Shown one piece after another: positions 26,944-38,659 of a DNA stretch of 64,000 nucleotides (within the stretch, counting starts at the first letter, position 1; the number at the start of each line of letters is the position of its first letter). The translations under genes and the position numbers were made by a program. Under the pieces are notes generated by a model. The model was not told where the DNA came from and searched no databases. It was given only the letters and a program-made list of their open reading frames with translations. Origin of the DNA: Cichorium intybus (lineage: Eukaryota > Streptophyta > Magnoliopsida > Asterales > Asteraceae); NCBI GenBank assembly GCA_023525715.1, contig CM042011.1, positions 3,729,566 through 3,793,565 on the forward strand. The letters run 5' to 3'.

Positions 26944-29582
26944 TGTAACACCCGGCTTTTAAAACAAAACACCCCTGAAAAATTTTTCATTTAAAACTAA
27001 GGTTTCAATACATAAAATCAGTACAAAGGGGTATATTTTTAATAAAATCGGGTACAAGCGTATCAAGGAGAGTATATAATACCATAGTCTCCTTTGAAGC
27101 CGGGCTGCTACTGACAGCATCTACAAGTCCACTTCTTGAGTCACGGACTTTATCCTTACCCTTATCAGGGTTATGCTAACCTGCAGGGACATTTAACAAA
27201 CGGTATGAGCTACAAAGCTCAGTGAGTAATCGTATCTGCAAATAACATGTATAACAATACAATCATATATCTGTCTAGATATCGAATCCAAACTCCTAGC
27301 CTTATTGGCTAACCATATGTATCTGAGGATTTCATATCCTACTGTCTAGCCTTACCGGCCAATCGTAATATCATGTGATTTACAAATCATAGCAGGTAAT
27401 TATACACTTTATCATAATCCAATCTGTTATTTGCATACCAGTCTAATCAATTCTATACCATTTCTGTCCCCTCTTTCTTAGCCATATTTGACTATACCAT
27501 ATATCATGACTATATAAGTCATATCATTTGTCATGGCTATACAAGCCGTACCAAGACATTTCCAGTGTATGAATCGTAGCCCGAAAGCCGCACCAGTTTG
27601 GGTTCAACAACCCGAAATCATAGCCATAAGGCCGCACCGTTTCTATATAATAATGTCATAGCCATGTAGGCCGCACCAGTTGGATATAACATCCATAATC
27701 ATAGCCGTATAGGCCGCACCATCAGTTAATAGCTTGTTTCACGATCAATTATGGCTCACGGGTTAGCCCGCTGTTGCCTTGGCTCACGGGTTAGCCCGCT
27801 GTTGCCTAGACTCACGGCTCCGTTCTTGTCATCGCAATGACTCACGGCTTATCCGGTCTTGTCTATATAGGTTTGACTCACAGCTCCGTTCTTGTCTATT
27901 ATAGACTCACGGCTTATCTGGTATTGTCGCACCATCAAAATTGACTGACTCACAGCTCCGTTCTTGTCTATTGCAGACTCACGGCTTATCTGGTATTGTC
28001 ATGTCATTATTGTTGACTCACAGCTCCGTTCTTGTCTTTATCAGACTCACGGCTTATCTGGTATTGTCATATCATTAATTATATATATGTATTGACTCAC
28101 AGCTCCGTTCTTGTCTTTATCAGACTCACGGCTTATCTGGTATTGTCTTTTACATATATCTTCATACTTGTCATTTTCGTCCCTCGAAGCTGTCTCAACC
28201 TGTAACAGTTCAATCATCATATATCATATATGATATCAGTGAGATTACTCACCTGGATGCTAGCTGCATTTACATTCCCGGTTGTTTCTTGCCTTTGCGT
28301 GCACCACAACCATTTTGTCCCATACCTATATATTCATTTATATACCAAATGATAATAGGTTAATAACCATTTCAATTAACTCTAATACAATAGAGTTCAA
28401 TACATTATCATTATAAACAATGCCTAGTTAATAAACTTTCCGTTTACTAACTTTTTATGAATTTTACTATTCACTGAGGCATTCGAATCGATCTACAGTG
28501 CCCCCGAGGGGTCGAAAACTCAATATAAAATTTTTCCCAAACTTTTCAGACCATAACGAGCCTACGGTTCAAGTTTGAGGTAAAACGGACAAGCCAAACG
28601 AAAGTTAGCATTTTTGATCCCCTGCCTGCCCCTGCTCGGAGGCGCACTGCGCCTAGGACAGGGCGCACTGCGCCTGGGCGCACCCCGCCAGGGGCTTGGG
28701 CGCACCGCGCCTAGCGCCTGCGCAGGTCTCCTGTCCAGCCGCGATTTGTGCACTGTAGCACGCAGTTTTGGCCCATTAAGTCCTTATTTCTGTTCTTAAT
28801 CGTTTGGGGTTTGTTTCTAGGCTAAAACCTTATGTCAAAACAAGGTTTTCAACCATTCAAAACAACTAAATCAATCAATATGAAGAATTAGGGTTCTTAG
28901 TCCCAAAACCCCAAAACTTCAAATTCATCATAAATAGCAATCTACTTCCATTTTCTTGAATTAAGTCCTTTTAACATGACTTAATGGAAGTAATAAACTA
29001 TCTAAACCACATAATCATAACTGAAATTTACAAATTTCAGTTTCTATAAAACCAAATCAAGAACACTTCAAGAACTTGGTTAAAATCAAGTTTACTAACC
29101 TTGATTAACAAAGGAATCACCAATTCAAGCTATGATTCCACTTCCTTGCTTCAATTCCATGATTTCTGCAGAATTTTGCTCCTTCAAAGCTCCTCCCGTT
29201 GCTGCACAATTGGCTAGTCAAAGAAGAGAGTCAACTCTCTTATTTATACATTCAATTTTTACATTTTTAGTCCTAAAGTTCATTTTCTTGAACTTTGACC
29301 ACAAAATCAAGTTTTATTACAATAAAACTTTCATTTCTTACATTTTTGCCACAACCAAGAATATTTTTCATTTTTGGTCCCTCGCATGGTCAAATGACCA
29401 AATTACCCTTTTGTGGTAAAATGACCAAAAATCAGTTTTTATAACATTTTAAGTCCACGACTCAAAATATTATTACAAAGTAAATCATTTTCTATCCAAA
29501 AGACCAATTTACCCTTCTAAGGTAAAATGACAAATTTGCCCTTTTATTATAATTATATAATAAAACATGTCTTGGCGTTACA
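26944..29582. mobile_element. Solo LTR 2 inside copia B gag
   Basis: 2639 bp, starting tgtaacacccggc and ending cttggcgttaca, with exact TSD caaag at 26939-26943 and 29583-29587. No coding region and no second LTR. Minus orientation is likely (end cgggtgttaca). It shares with solo LTR 1 the blocks around 28930-29050 and the gcgcactgcgcc motif (28640-28715 versus 21965-22005), so the two belong to one family. Contains gagctacaaagctcag near 27207 and tandem repeats at 27809-28147. Confidence 0.93.
27809..28147. repeat. Tandem gactcacggctt/gactcacagctcc repeats in solo LTR 2
   Basis: Alternating phrases gactcac(a/g)gctccgttc + ttgtc and gactcacggcttatctgg + tattgtc recur five times at about 65-75 bp. 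Just upstream (27750-27808) a related ggctcacgggttagcccg doublet occurs. Confidence 0.85.
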
Positions 29583-29587
29583 CAAAG

Positions 29588-29880
29588 TGACAATGGAGAT
29601 GGTCACGGACGCTCTCATGAACGAGGAAGCCAGAAGAAAAGAAGCTGGTACAGACCAGTCATTTGCCCTCGTAACAGAAAACAAAGAAAGAGGCGGAGGT
29701 AGAACTGGTGGCAGAGGAAGAGGTCGAGGTAGAGGGAGACGTGGTCAAAGTAGAGGAAGATCTCAAGTTAGAGGAAGATCAAAAGAAAGGGGAAAGTCTT
29801 CAAGTACATGGTTTGAAGGCCACTACAACTACTGCAATCATTATGGCCACAAAAAGAGCGATTGTCGAAAGTTTCTATGA
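29588..29880 (+). pseudogene. Copia element B gag, 3' part (nucleocapsid)
   Basis: Continues gag in phase after solo LTR 2. A Gly/Arg-rich basic tract (RGRGRGRGRRG) precedes a zinc knuckle YNYCNHYGHKKSDC, in which the first expected cysteine is tyrosine; this would weaken zinc binding. A TGA at 29878-29880 then interrupts the frame, which remains open beyond in the same phase. Confidence 0.88.
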
Positions 29881-30384
29881 GAACAGGCTGAAACGAGTAA
29901 TAGTTCAAGCAAGGAGGATGGTGAGACCATGGTCAACATTTCACAAGACATTGCCCTTGTTGCATGCGAGGAGGATGCATGCCTACACGTAGGCGCTCGT
30001 GATGACGAGTGGGTTATTGATACCGCTGCATCATATCATTCCACTCCGGACCGGGATTTATTTGCAACATATAAATCCGTAAACCGTGGTACCGTGAGGA
30101 TGGGAAACACCAGTTCCTCTAACATTGTTGGTATCGGTGATGTACATATAAAGACCAATGTAGGGTGTACATTGGTGTTGAAAGATGTTCGACATGTTCC
30201 GGAGCTAAGAATGAATCTTATCTCAATTGGAGCTCTTGACCTTTAGGGCTATGACAACCACTTCGGAAATGGCAACTGGAAGTTGTTAAAAGACATTATG
30301 GTCATTGCAAGGGGAAAGCTTTGTGGTACTATTTATAAGTCATATGCAAAGTTGATTCAACCAAGTCTCAATGCAGTAGAATAA
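29881..30384 (+). pseudogene. Copia element B protease region
   Basis: Same frame as gag. WVIDTAASYHSTP carries the catalytic aspartate in the DTAAS form seen in Tnt1-like elements, followed by VRMGNTSSSNIVGIGDV and LKDVRHVPELRMNLISIG, standard for copia protease. Stops TAG 30244 and TAA 30382 interrupt the frame before the integrase. Confidence 0.9.
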
Positions 30385-31425
30385 GTGACATCACCAAATC
30401 TGTGGCATAGAAGACTAGGCCACATGACTGTGAAAGGGTTAATAACTCTTGAAAAGAAGAAGTCCATTTCCATGGAAAAAGATGTTGCCCTGGATCCTTG
30501 TGAATACTGCTTATTTGGGAAACAACACAGAGTTTCCTTTAACTCCACAAGAAATAAGCGCTCTGAGTTGTTGAGCCTTGTCCACTCCGACGTATGTGGA
30601 CCCATTGAAGTAGAATCCCTTGGTGGAAACAAGTATTTTGTGACATTCATCGACGATGCATCACGAAAAGTATGGGTTTATTGTCTCAGGTCGAAGGATC
30701 AAGTATTTGATCGTTTTAAAGCTTTTCATGTAATGGTGGAAAGACAAACTGGCAAGCAGTTGAAATGTCTCAGATCAGATAATGGAGGTGAGTACTATTC
30801 TCGTGAGTTCTCCACATATTGCACAAAATATGGTATCAGGCATGAAAAGACTATCCCACGTACCCCACATCATAACGGTGTAGCAGAACGAATGAATCGT
30901 ACCATTGTTGAGAAGGTCCGATGTATGATCAGTGCGGCTAAACTACCAAAGCCATTCTGGGGTGAAGCTGTATTGACAGCTTGTTACCTTATAAATAGGT
31001 CACCTTCAGTTCCATTGAATTTTGAAGTTCCAGAAAAGATATGGACGGGTAAAGACATAACATATTCTCACTTGAGAGTATTTTGGTGCAAGGCGTTTGC
31101 ACATGTGTCAAGTCAATTGTGGAAGAAGTTGGACCTCAAATCCACTCCATGCATCTTTATTGGATATGGAGATGAAGAGTTCGGGTACAGGCTATGGGAC
31201 CCAGAACTAAAGAAGGTTATTCGAAGCAGAGATGTTGTTTTCTATGAAGACCAGTATTATGATTTCAAGGCATCGATTAACGAGCAACAAAGCTTCAAAG
31301 CTCCAGAAATGATATCTGAAACAAAAGATGATGTTCCGACCGATGAACAGAATAATGAAGTTGATGATGAAGATCAAGGAGGTGTTTAGCAGGGGGAGCT
31401 TCCACCTCTTGATAATTCAGAGTCA
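30385..31425 (+). pseudogene. Copia element B integrase
   Basis: GAG-pre-integrase LWHRRLGHMTVKGL and CEYCLFGKQ supply the HHCC zinc-binding residues. The DDE core is intact: HSDVCGPI, LRSDNGGEY and HHNGVAERMNRT give the two aspartates and the glutamate. The rest of the domain through FIGYGDEEFGYRLWDP is undamaged. A TAG at 31387-31389 separates it from the reverse transcriptase in an acidic linker; the phase is unchanged. Confidence 0.93.
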
Positions 31426-32712
31426 TTGTCAGATGTTTCTAATGAAGAAACTCAAGTTCGACGATCTGATCGAGTTCGTGTTCCTTCCTCAAGATACCCA
31501 ACTTCAAACTACATCCTTCTTACCAGCGAAGGGGAGCCAGAGAGCTTTCAGGAAGCTCAATCTCATATTAACAAAGCCAATTGGCAGAAGGCCATGGAAG
31601 AAGAAATGAATTCTTTGCAAAAGAATCAAACATATGAGTTGGTGAAACTTCCTAAAGGAAAGAAAGCCTTGAAAAACAAGTGGGTTTTCAAGTTGAAGAA
31701 AGATGGCAAAGGAAACATTGTGAAGTACAAGGCAAGACTCGTTGTCAAAGGATTCCAACAAAAGGAGGGAATTGACTTTGATGAGATTTTTTCGCTGGTT
31801 GTGAAGATGATGTCGATTCAAGTCGTGCTCGGATTGGTAGCCAGTCTAGATCTTGAACTTGAGCAGATGGATGTAAAAACAGCTTTTCTCCATGGTGATT
31901 TGGATGAAGAAATATACATGGATCAGCCCGATGCGTTTAAAATCCCAAAGAAAGAGCATCTCGTCTGCAAGCTGAAGAAGAGCCTTTATGGTCTTAAGCA
32001 AGCCCCAAGACAGTGGTACAAGAAGTTTGACTCGTTCATGGCAAGTCACGAGTACAAAAGAACTGTTGCAGACCACTGCGTGTACTTGAAGAAGTTTCCA
32101 GATGGGAAATTTGTCATCCTTTTGCTCTATGTGGATGATATGCTAATAGTCGGTCAAGATGCGACCATGATCAACAACTTAAAGAAAGATTTGTCTAAGT
32201 TCTTTGATATGAAGGACTTAGGCCCAGCTCAACAGATATTGGGCATGAAAATTATCCGTGATAGAGAATCAAGAAAATTGTTCTTGTCACAGGAGGAGTA
32301 TGTTGAACGTGTGATCAAAAGGTTCAACATGGAAAAAGCCAAGCCTGTTGGCACTCCGTTGGCAAATCACTTCAAGTTAAGTAAGAAAAATTGTCCTTCT
32401 TCCAGTAAAGAAAAAGACGAAATGAAAGCAGTCCCTTATTCCTCAGCCGTAGGAAGTCTTATGTATGCGATGGTGTGTACAAGGCCAGATATTGCTCATG
32501 CTGTTGGTGTCGTGAGTAGATATCTTGCAAATCCTGGAAAGCAACATTGGGAAGCAGTCAAGTGGATACTGCGATACCTGAAGGGTAGTTCAAAATTATG
32601 TTTATGTTACGGGGGAGCAAAGCCAATTGTGAAAGGTTATACAGATGCTGATATGGCAGGAGATCTTGATAATAGGAAATCTACATCAAGTTATGTTTTC
32701 ACTTTGGCAGGG
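31426..32712 (+). pseudogene. Copia element B reverse transcriptase
   Basis: Contains NKWVFKLKKDGKG, YKARLVVKGF, QMDVKTAFLHGDLDEEIYM, KSLYGLKQAPRQWYKKF and the catalytic YVDDMLIVG, the hallmark blocks of copia RT. PYSSAVGSLMYAMVCTRPDIA and the start of RNase H (GYTDADMAGD) follow. The frame breaks near 32710 in a run of six G, where the expected sequence continues in another frame. The RT active site itself is undamaged. Confidence 0.94.
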
Positions 32713-33116
32713 GGGCTATCTCATGGCAATCCAAGTTACAGAAGTGTGTAGCACTGTCAACAACAGAAGCCGAGTATATTGCTGCCGTTGAAGCTGGGAA
32801 GGAGCTTATATGGTTAAAACGGCTTCTTCAAGAATTGGGGTTTCCACAAGCAGAATACATCATTCATTGCGACAGTCAGAGTGCTATGGACCTGAGCAAG
32901 AATTCGATGTACCATTCCCGCACTAAGCATATCGATATCCGTTATCATTGGCTTAGAGAAGCAATCGAGAGAGGAGAATTGAAGTTGTCAAATATCAACA
33001 CAAATGACAATCCTGCAGACATGTTGACCAAGGTGGTGACACAAGACAAACACAAACTATGTGCTGACATAGTTGGGCTAAGGATTGTTCAACAGAGGCT
33101 GGAGGGGGAGATTTGT
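32713..33116 (+). pseudogene. Copia element B RNase H, after frameshift
   Basis: In the new frame: LSTTEAEYIAAVEAGKELIW, HCDSQSAMDLSKN, RTKHIDIRYHWLRE and NPADMLTKV, the standard C-terminal RNase H blocks with the catalytic Glu and Asp. Ends with a stop right at the LTR. The break from RT is a one-base indel in the G run. Confidence 0.92.
33101..33113 (+). other. Polypurine tract of copia element B
   Basis: ggagggggagatt directly before the tgttgat start of the right LTR. Confidence 0.85.
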
Positions 33117-33421
33117 TGATTTCCAGCCTCCATCTAGAAGCCATCCTTATTAAATAAGGTGGCAAACTTTGATCTTTCCTTCTAATATTCAATGTGTTCA
33201 TATACTATAGATTTAGTAGCTAGTTTAGCTATAAATAGAGGCTTAAGTTTCAGTTCTTAGACATTCCAAAACACACCACAAACATATAGAGTTACAGAGA
33301 AACACTTAGAGTGTAAGTGTTAGAGAAAGGGTTGGTTTTTTGTAATAGTCGAGTGTGAGAGCTGCTCCTCCTATTGTAATTCTGTTCTAGTGTTGAATAG
33401 AAGAGTTTTCCGATCCCAACA
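33114..33421 (+). repeat. Right LTR of copia element B
   Basis: 308 bp, tgttgat...cccaaca; TATA box at 33230-33237. Lacks the 15-bp duplication of the left LTR. Confidence 0.96.
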
Positions 33422-33424
33422 ATT

Positions 33425-33810
33425 TGTAGAGTCTAAAAAACCTACTTTTTAAAGGATAATCTCCTATTTCTATATCCTTCCGAAACACAGTCATCGAGTC
33501 ATCTCCCACCTTCTTCCATAATGTAGAATGCAAATCTTTCAAGCACTATCTAAGCGTTGATAGTATTGGGTTGAGCTCGAATCAAATCTAGTTAAATGAA
33601 TGCACTTAATCTTAGAATATTAAAGTTTTCAACCAAACTTTTTTTACTAAACAGAACTATTATTAGTATTTTAAGGTATTTGAACTCTCTAACTTGCATG
33701 TATCATGAAAACTCATTGAGTCATTAACTCCATTTCCAATTCAACGTTTTATTATTGGGTCTAGGACAAGTTCGGCTTAAATAATTTACAATCCATTAAT
33801 GTCAATGATA
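33425..33810 (+). repeat. Copy 2 of the block flanking copia element B
   Basis: Diverged direct repeat of 25051-25447 (see there). Both copies are older than the copia insertion, which landed at the junction between them. Confidence 0.8.
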
Positions 33811-34860
33811 TTTGTCGGTATGTTCTTGACTCGAGTGTTATATATAACATTTTCGGTATTTGATTATTATCCAAAATCATTTTAAAATCGCGGATGGGCG
33901 TATGTCGGTCCAGGTCACGTTTTACATAAAACCAAAACTAAACCATGATGTTACGATTTTCGTCCTAGGAAACAGCTTTAGTGCGGGTTTTTTCTGATTT
34001 GTTTTTTTTTTCCTTATCATCGTGTTTCTGATTTTGTTTGAACAATTAAATTGCTATATGTAACATAATTATTTGGGTGTATATTTTTTATTTTATTGCT
34101 TTTTGAAATTTAAATGGTTTAACGTGAGTTCAAACCGTTTATTAAGATTTTGAAATTGACCCAGCTTACTTATTGCCACCATAACCATATAAAGATAAGT
34201 GAATATACGACCAAAGAGTACCCTTTGTGGACTCTGGCGAGTTTGTATTCACTCTATTTAAATTTTATGTTTTCTTTCTTGTTACTAGTTGTGGTTAGAT
34301 GGACGTTGTTCTCGTAAGATAATTAGTAAAAACATATGCCTTTTAACATATGATCGGCTTGAGTTGGTTTTACGTGTCGATATTGAATGAAATGAACAAT
34401 GGAGGACTACCAAAAATGGTTTACTTTGAATTTCACTCTTTTTCCCTTTTTGACAAATTTAAAATAAAAAGGAATCTTGTAGCTCTAATAATAATCCATG
34501 GAGAAAAATACAAAAAAAAAAAAAAAAAAAAAAAGAAAAAAAAAAGAATGAAATGAAAACGATTACATCAAGTAGAAAATTTGCACTTATTTTCAATTGA
34601 TGGAGATGGCTGATAATTATAAGACGTTAACATAAATAACGTCATTGTCGAATATAAGAGATGATGAAATATCTTCTTTGTGTGTGTAATTAATTTTTAT
34701 GTGGAATGACAATATTATAAAACAATTCAGCAAGAAGCTAGAAAAAGAACGAAAGAGTTTATAATTCAACGGTTTGATGTTGAAATGATGTCATCAACTC
34801 AAGTGGTGAGGGTTTTAATCACATCTGGGACAATGATTTAGTTTAGGAATATATTAAAAT
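33811..34860. other. AT-rich intergenic sequence
   Basis: No gene is recognised. A 39-bp A-rich run lies at about 34510-34550, and the short ORF ending in it is not supported. Confidence 0.5.
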
Positions 34861-34862
34861 GT

Positions 34863-35277
34863 GTGTCTTTCCATTTAAAAAACTAGAAAAAGAAACACGT
34901 TACAAAGAGAAAACAACTACTCCTGTTAAGACATAAGCTAACAATCATATTAATAACAATACAGAAACAAGTGATACTAATGTTATTAAATTAAATGAAC
35001 AAAATCCAAAACAACACAAGAAAATGTACCTGAACTGTAGAGTACAAACACAAAAACATACATATTGAGCTTACGTTTTGCAGTGTCCTAAGACAAAAAA
35101 TTCTCTTTGTAATATGTCTCCATTTAGAAAATTAGAAAACGAAACACATTATAAAGAGAATACAACTATTCCTGTTAAGACATAAGCTAACAATCGCATA
35201 TTATAACAATACAAAAACGAGTGATACTAATGTTATTGAATTAAATAAACGGAATCCAAAGCAAAACAAGAAAATGT
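34863..35277 (+). repeat. Two-copy direct repeat, period 250 bp
   Basis: About 160 bp at 34868-35027 recurs at 35116-35277 with roughly 90% identity, including cctgttaagacataagcta and gtgatactaatgttatt. The spacer (about 90 bp) is unique. Non-coding. Confidence 0.85.
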
Positions 35278-36071
35278 TAAAAATCTAACGTCACAATTAA
35301 AATTATTTTGCATTAATTAATTAATTAAAAACTAATTTCATGGTTAAATTAAAAAAATATTAATTATTTATGAAGAGCCTAAGAGCCCCATGACCCAAGA
35401 CCATATTTCGAACTTTTGATATTCGTATAATCACCTCTATAATTACTAGCCCAATACCATATATCTAGCTCTATATACCTTTATTGTTGTTTGTGTGTTT
35501 AAGGTAGGTTTGTTATTCTGAAACAATAACCTTTATGTTGAGTGGTATTCAGGTAAAGTGGTGTTCTATGGTTTATTAATGTAGGTTTGTTAAGGTTATG
35601 TACTATGTATGAACATTGGTTTTAATAGTAATGAAGGTATGTTAAAAAACAAAGTATGGCTTAATGATTGAAAGTTGTTAGTTTATCATATAGCATATAC
35701 AATGTATGCATAGAATGAAAAAACTCGTCATTACAATGAATTGACTATTTTAGTAAATATGTTTTTTTAAAAACAATAATAATGGTAAATATGATATTTT
35801 AAAAGTTTATAAAAAGTATAAAAAATATTTTAAACTTATATACGAGGAATATAATAGTCGATTAATGAAAACAATAAGTTAAATTTATTATAAATGTTTA
35901 AACATGACAAAATAAAAATTTTAAAGTTTTGATTTACTTGGTAATTTTTGAGGGGTTTTATACTTTATTTAGAAATATTTTCAATAAACAAATAAGGTGA
36001 GACCCACAACGCCCCCATCCGATTTCTTGATAAATTCGCCCTTTTAGTTTAGATTTTTTTAGTTTAATCAC
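35278..36071. other. AT-rich intergenic sequence
   Basis: No gene or bounded repeat visible. Confidence 0.5.
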
Positions 36072-37130
36072 TTAGACTAAACGGAGCCGTAACTCCTTGG
36101 GGTGAGGTGTCCGACCTGGATTATGGAGCTTGCACAGTAACACCGCCTACAGTTGGGTGGTGTACTGCGATGAAGGCCGTGGAATGGGGTTCAAACCCCG
36201 TGCGTGATTTATGTAAATGTTCCCTTTTACCCCCTTGAGATTGATCACTTTTGCAAATCCACCCCCTCGTCCCCCCCACCGGCTACATATAACGGCTAAT
36301 TAAAAAATTTTACTTTTTTAATAATTTACTCAACTATAAATACATTTTTTACACCATTTAAAAATCACATCTTTCTTTCTCAACTTCCTACACAATATAA
36401 ATCAAGCTATCAAATTTTCTAGAAAATGGATGACAACGAAAATGGAAATATTCATTGGGGGTGGCAATCACATGAAGAAGCAGGTTTGGCAACCACCTAC
36501 CTCACCGTTACTGATGAGGTGGAAGTAACAAATGGCCGCTAATTTTGGGAACGTGTTGAGGAATTGTATAACTATACAAGGGAAGAGGATTCGGTTTTTC
36601 GGAGTAGGCATAAGCTTCACAGCAAATGGAGGTCAATGTCGTTGAAACTGAAAACCTTTCACCAAATTTACTTAAATATATCGGCGAATCGACAACCCAT
36701 AATAACCGACTATGAGGTCATTGGACAAGCGCTACAAGAGTATCGAGTGTCACAAAATGCGGAGTTCTTGCACCACGATGCGTGGGATGTGGTGAAACTT
36801 TCACCAACCTTTCAAAGAATTTAATTATGGTACATAGGTTTTAATTTGCCGTTTCTAGGAATTTAATTATCGTGTCTACATTTTAATTTTCTGTTGCTAG
36901 GAATTTTAATTTTGTAAAATGTTTGTGCGTTTTAATTAAATGTTATTTGGTAATTTTAGTTTTTTTTTTATGTTAAAGTAATTATTATTTATTTAAATTA
37001 AAAAAGTAAGTGGTTAGTTAAGGGTTACCATTCCTTAGAATTGAATGGGTGAAGTGTTAGTGAGGTGAGGTGGTGCGTACGTGGCACTCAAACCCCTTGG
37101 GGTGAGTGGTCACGGCTCCCCTTGGTCTTA
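36072..37130 (+). mobile_element. Non-autonomous PIF/Harbinger element carrying ORF1
   Basis: The element spans 36075-37127 (1053 bp). Left end gactaaacggagccgtaac and the inverse of the right end, gaccaaggggagccgtgac, are terminal inverted repeats, continuing into cttggggtgag on both sides. Flanking tta at 36072-36074 and 37128-37130 is the 3-bp TSD typical of PIF/Harbinger. Inside is an ORF1-type Myb-like reading frame; the DDE transposase (ORF2) is missing. Confidence 0.88.
36426..36824 (+). pseudogene. Myb/SANT-like ORF1 protein of the PIF/Harbinger element
   Basis: Opens at ATG 36426 (MDDNENGNIHWGWQ), has a TAA at 36540-36542 and continues in the same frame to 36824. FWERVEELYN, RHKLHSKWRSMSLKLKTFHQIYLNI and ALQEYRVSQNAEFLHHDAWDVVK match the trihelix/Myb-like protein family encoded by plant PIF/Harbinger ORF1, often mis-annotated as glutathione S-transferase T3-like. 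ORF1 proteins assist the transposase in DNA binding and nuclear import. The preserved length is about 130 aa and the C-terminal half is absent. Confidence 0.75.
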
Positions 37131-38653
37131 ATGGGACAATTAGGATAAATTGGCATCATCAACACGGTAGCCATTGATCTCTTCCTCATCTCCCCAGTCT
37201 TCATACTTCAACGGTTGAGCTGCCTCATCTTCTTCAACGAATAAACACGAAAGCGTGAATGGGCAGTGGATATTTTGGATATCGAGATTGAAAACCGAGA
37301 CGTCATGACTCGAGAATCAGATTAGATTGGATTCCCGCCTTGGCGAATGGCGCTTGTCTTTTTAGGTTGGATTTGGAATATTAACAGCCCAAAACATTGG
37401 CCCAAAGTATAGATCCTAATACAATAGCCCACTGAATTTTAATGTCCCTTAGCATTTGTTGCCCTGGGCCGTGGCCCAGCTCGCCTTAGGCTTGGGCCGG
37501 CCCTGGTTAGGGATATACAACTGCATATCTTTGTTATCACACAGATCCGTGACCGTGGATGTATCATGTATGTATTGTTGATAATGAGACAAATATATAA
37601 ACTTCAATAGATTAGATAAAAACAAGTATAACATGTCAGCGTTTTGAAAATTGTATCAAGTATACGTGATATATAAATTCTCCTAAATTAGTTACTGAAA
37701 AAATTTGGATTATTGCATCAATAATGGGTGTTTTTATAATCTTTCTAGTACATTACATGTTTATAACATTGAAAGCATGAGTAAAACATGTTTATAACAT
37801 TGAAAGCATGAGTAAAAACAGAGCTAATGGGTCAAATCAATACGACCCAAACCATTTTGTCTTAATCTTAAAATCTATCATATTATATTAAAATCCCCTT
37901 TAACGATTTAATCTGTTATATAACATTTTTTTTTTATCCTTTGAGAGTTTCCCTCATCAATACGGGTTGGCTTATCTCGCTCGAATGAAGCATTTTGGTG
38001 ATGTAGATTTGTGCTAATATATATGGCCCATTTCTATTTAGAAACTAGAAACGATAATAGATATTTACTCCTAGGAATGGGCTGAAGGCCCTTTTAGGCT
38101 GTCTGATTATTTGAAGTCCACTAAATGCTTTTTGATCGTACTAAACCGGTAAACCCCACTACGACCCGGTTAATAATCGTAGTAAGCAACCCCACTACGA
38201 CCCGGTTAATAATCGTAGTAAGCCCACTAAATCCCCAGTCCCCACTTTAAATCGTAGTAAACTAGAAAAACTGCTACGGCAACTCAATAATCGTATATAG
38301 AGGTACCTATTTGTCGGTTAAAAGCGAAATTGATTTGGTCCAAAATAGTTTTCTGAAGGATTGGTTTCGGTTAAAACCGATCATTTGATATACTTTTTAC
38401 TGGTCGAATAAGAGGTCACGTCTGACTCGGTCTGAGTCAATGCGTTTAAAATGTGCACAATGTTTGTCCTTGTCAAGTGAAAGGATAAGCGGTCTTTCGC
38501 AAAATGCTTAATTGAATAATTATCTGAAGATACTATGTGAAATCTTCATTTACAAAGTTACTACTCATTCCATTTTGACAAATTATTAATGACATATCAC
38601 AAAGTACTATGATGATATCAAAATGCATTCTCAAAGCAATATCAAGGCATTAC
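37131..38653. other. Intergenic sequence with small tandem repeats
   Basis: A 31-bp unit is duplicated at 37755-37785/37786-37816. A GC-rich gggccgtggccc/gggccggccctgg block at 37463-37506 looks like an eroded hAT terminus but has no partner or TSD. No gene seen. Confidence 0.5.
38154..38226. repeat. Two 35-bp tandem units with inverted actacga/tcgtagt
   Basis: The unit ccccactacgacccgg + ttaataatcgtagtaagca is repeated twice back to back. Each contains actacga and its inverse tcgtagt, so each can fold. Another atcgtagta lies at 38251. Confidence 0.8.
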
Positions 38654-38659
38654 AAATGT

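Larger units (their letters stand above)
25469..33421 (+). mobile_element. Copia element B: full-length Ty1/copia retrotransposon, decayed
   Basis: LTRs at 25469-25791 and 33114-33421, TSD atttg at 25464-25468 and 33422-33426. Domain order gag, protease, integrase, reverse transcriptase, RNase H defines Ty1/copia; the protein resembles Tnt1-type polyproteins. The original element is about 5.3 kb once solo LTR 2 (26944-29582) is discounted. Coding lesions: stops at 29878, 30244, 30382 and 31387, and a frameshift near 32710. The LTRs differ by about 8 substitutions in 308 bp plus a 15-bp tandem duplication in the left one. With a rate near 1.3e-8 per site per year that would be around one million years, an assumption-dependent estimate. 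Confidence 0.96.

Noticed and set aside
28562..28799. Arg/Pro-rich ORFs on both strands
   Set aside because: They lie in the GC-rich gcgcactgcgcc block of solo LTR 2; open because of composition, not coding.
36150..36215. tRNA-like box B (ggggttcaaaccccg) inside the Harbinger element
   Set aside because: No matching acceptor stem, D arm or anticodon arm can be drawn; the T-arm pairing itself is shifted. Not called a tRNA.
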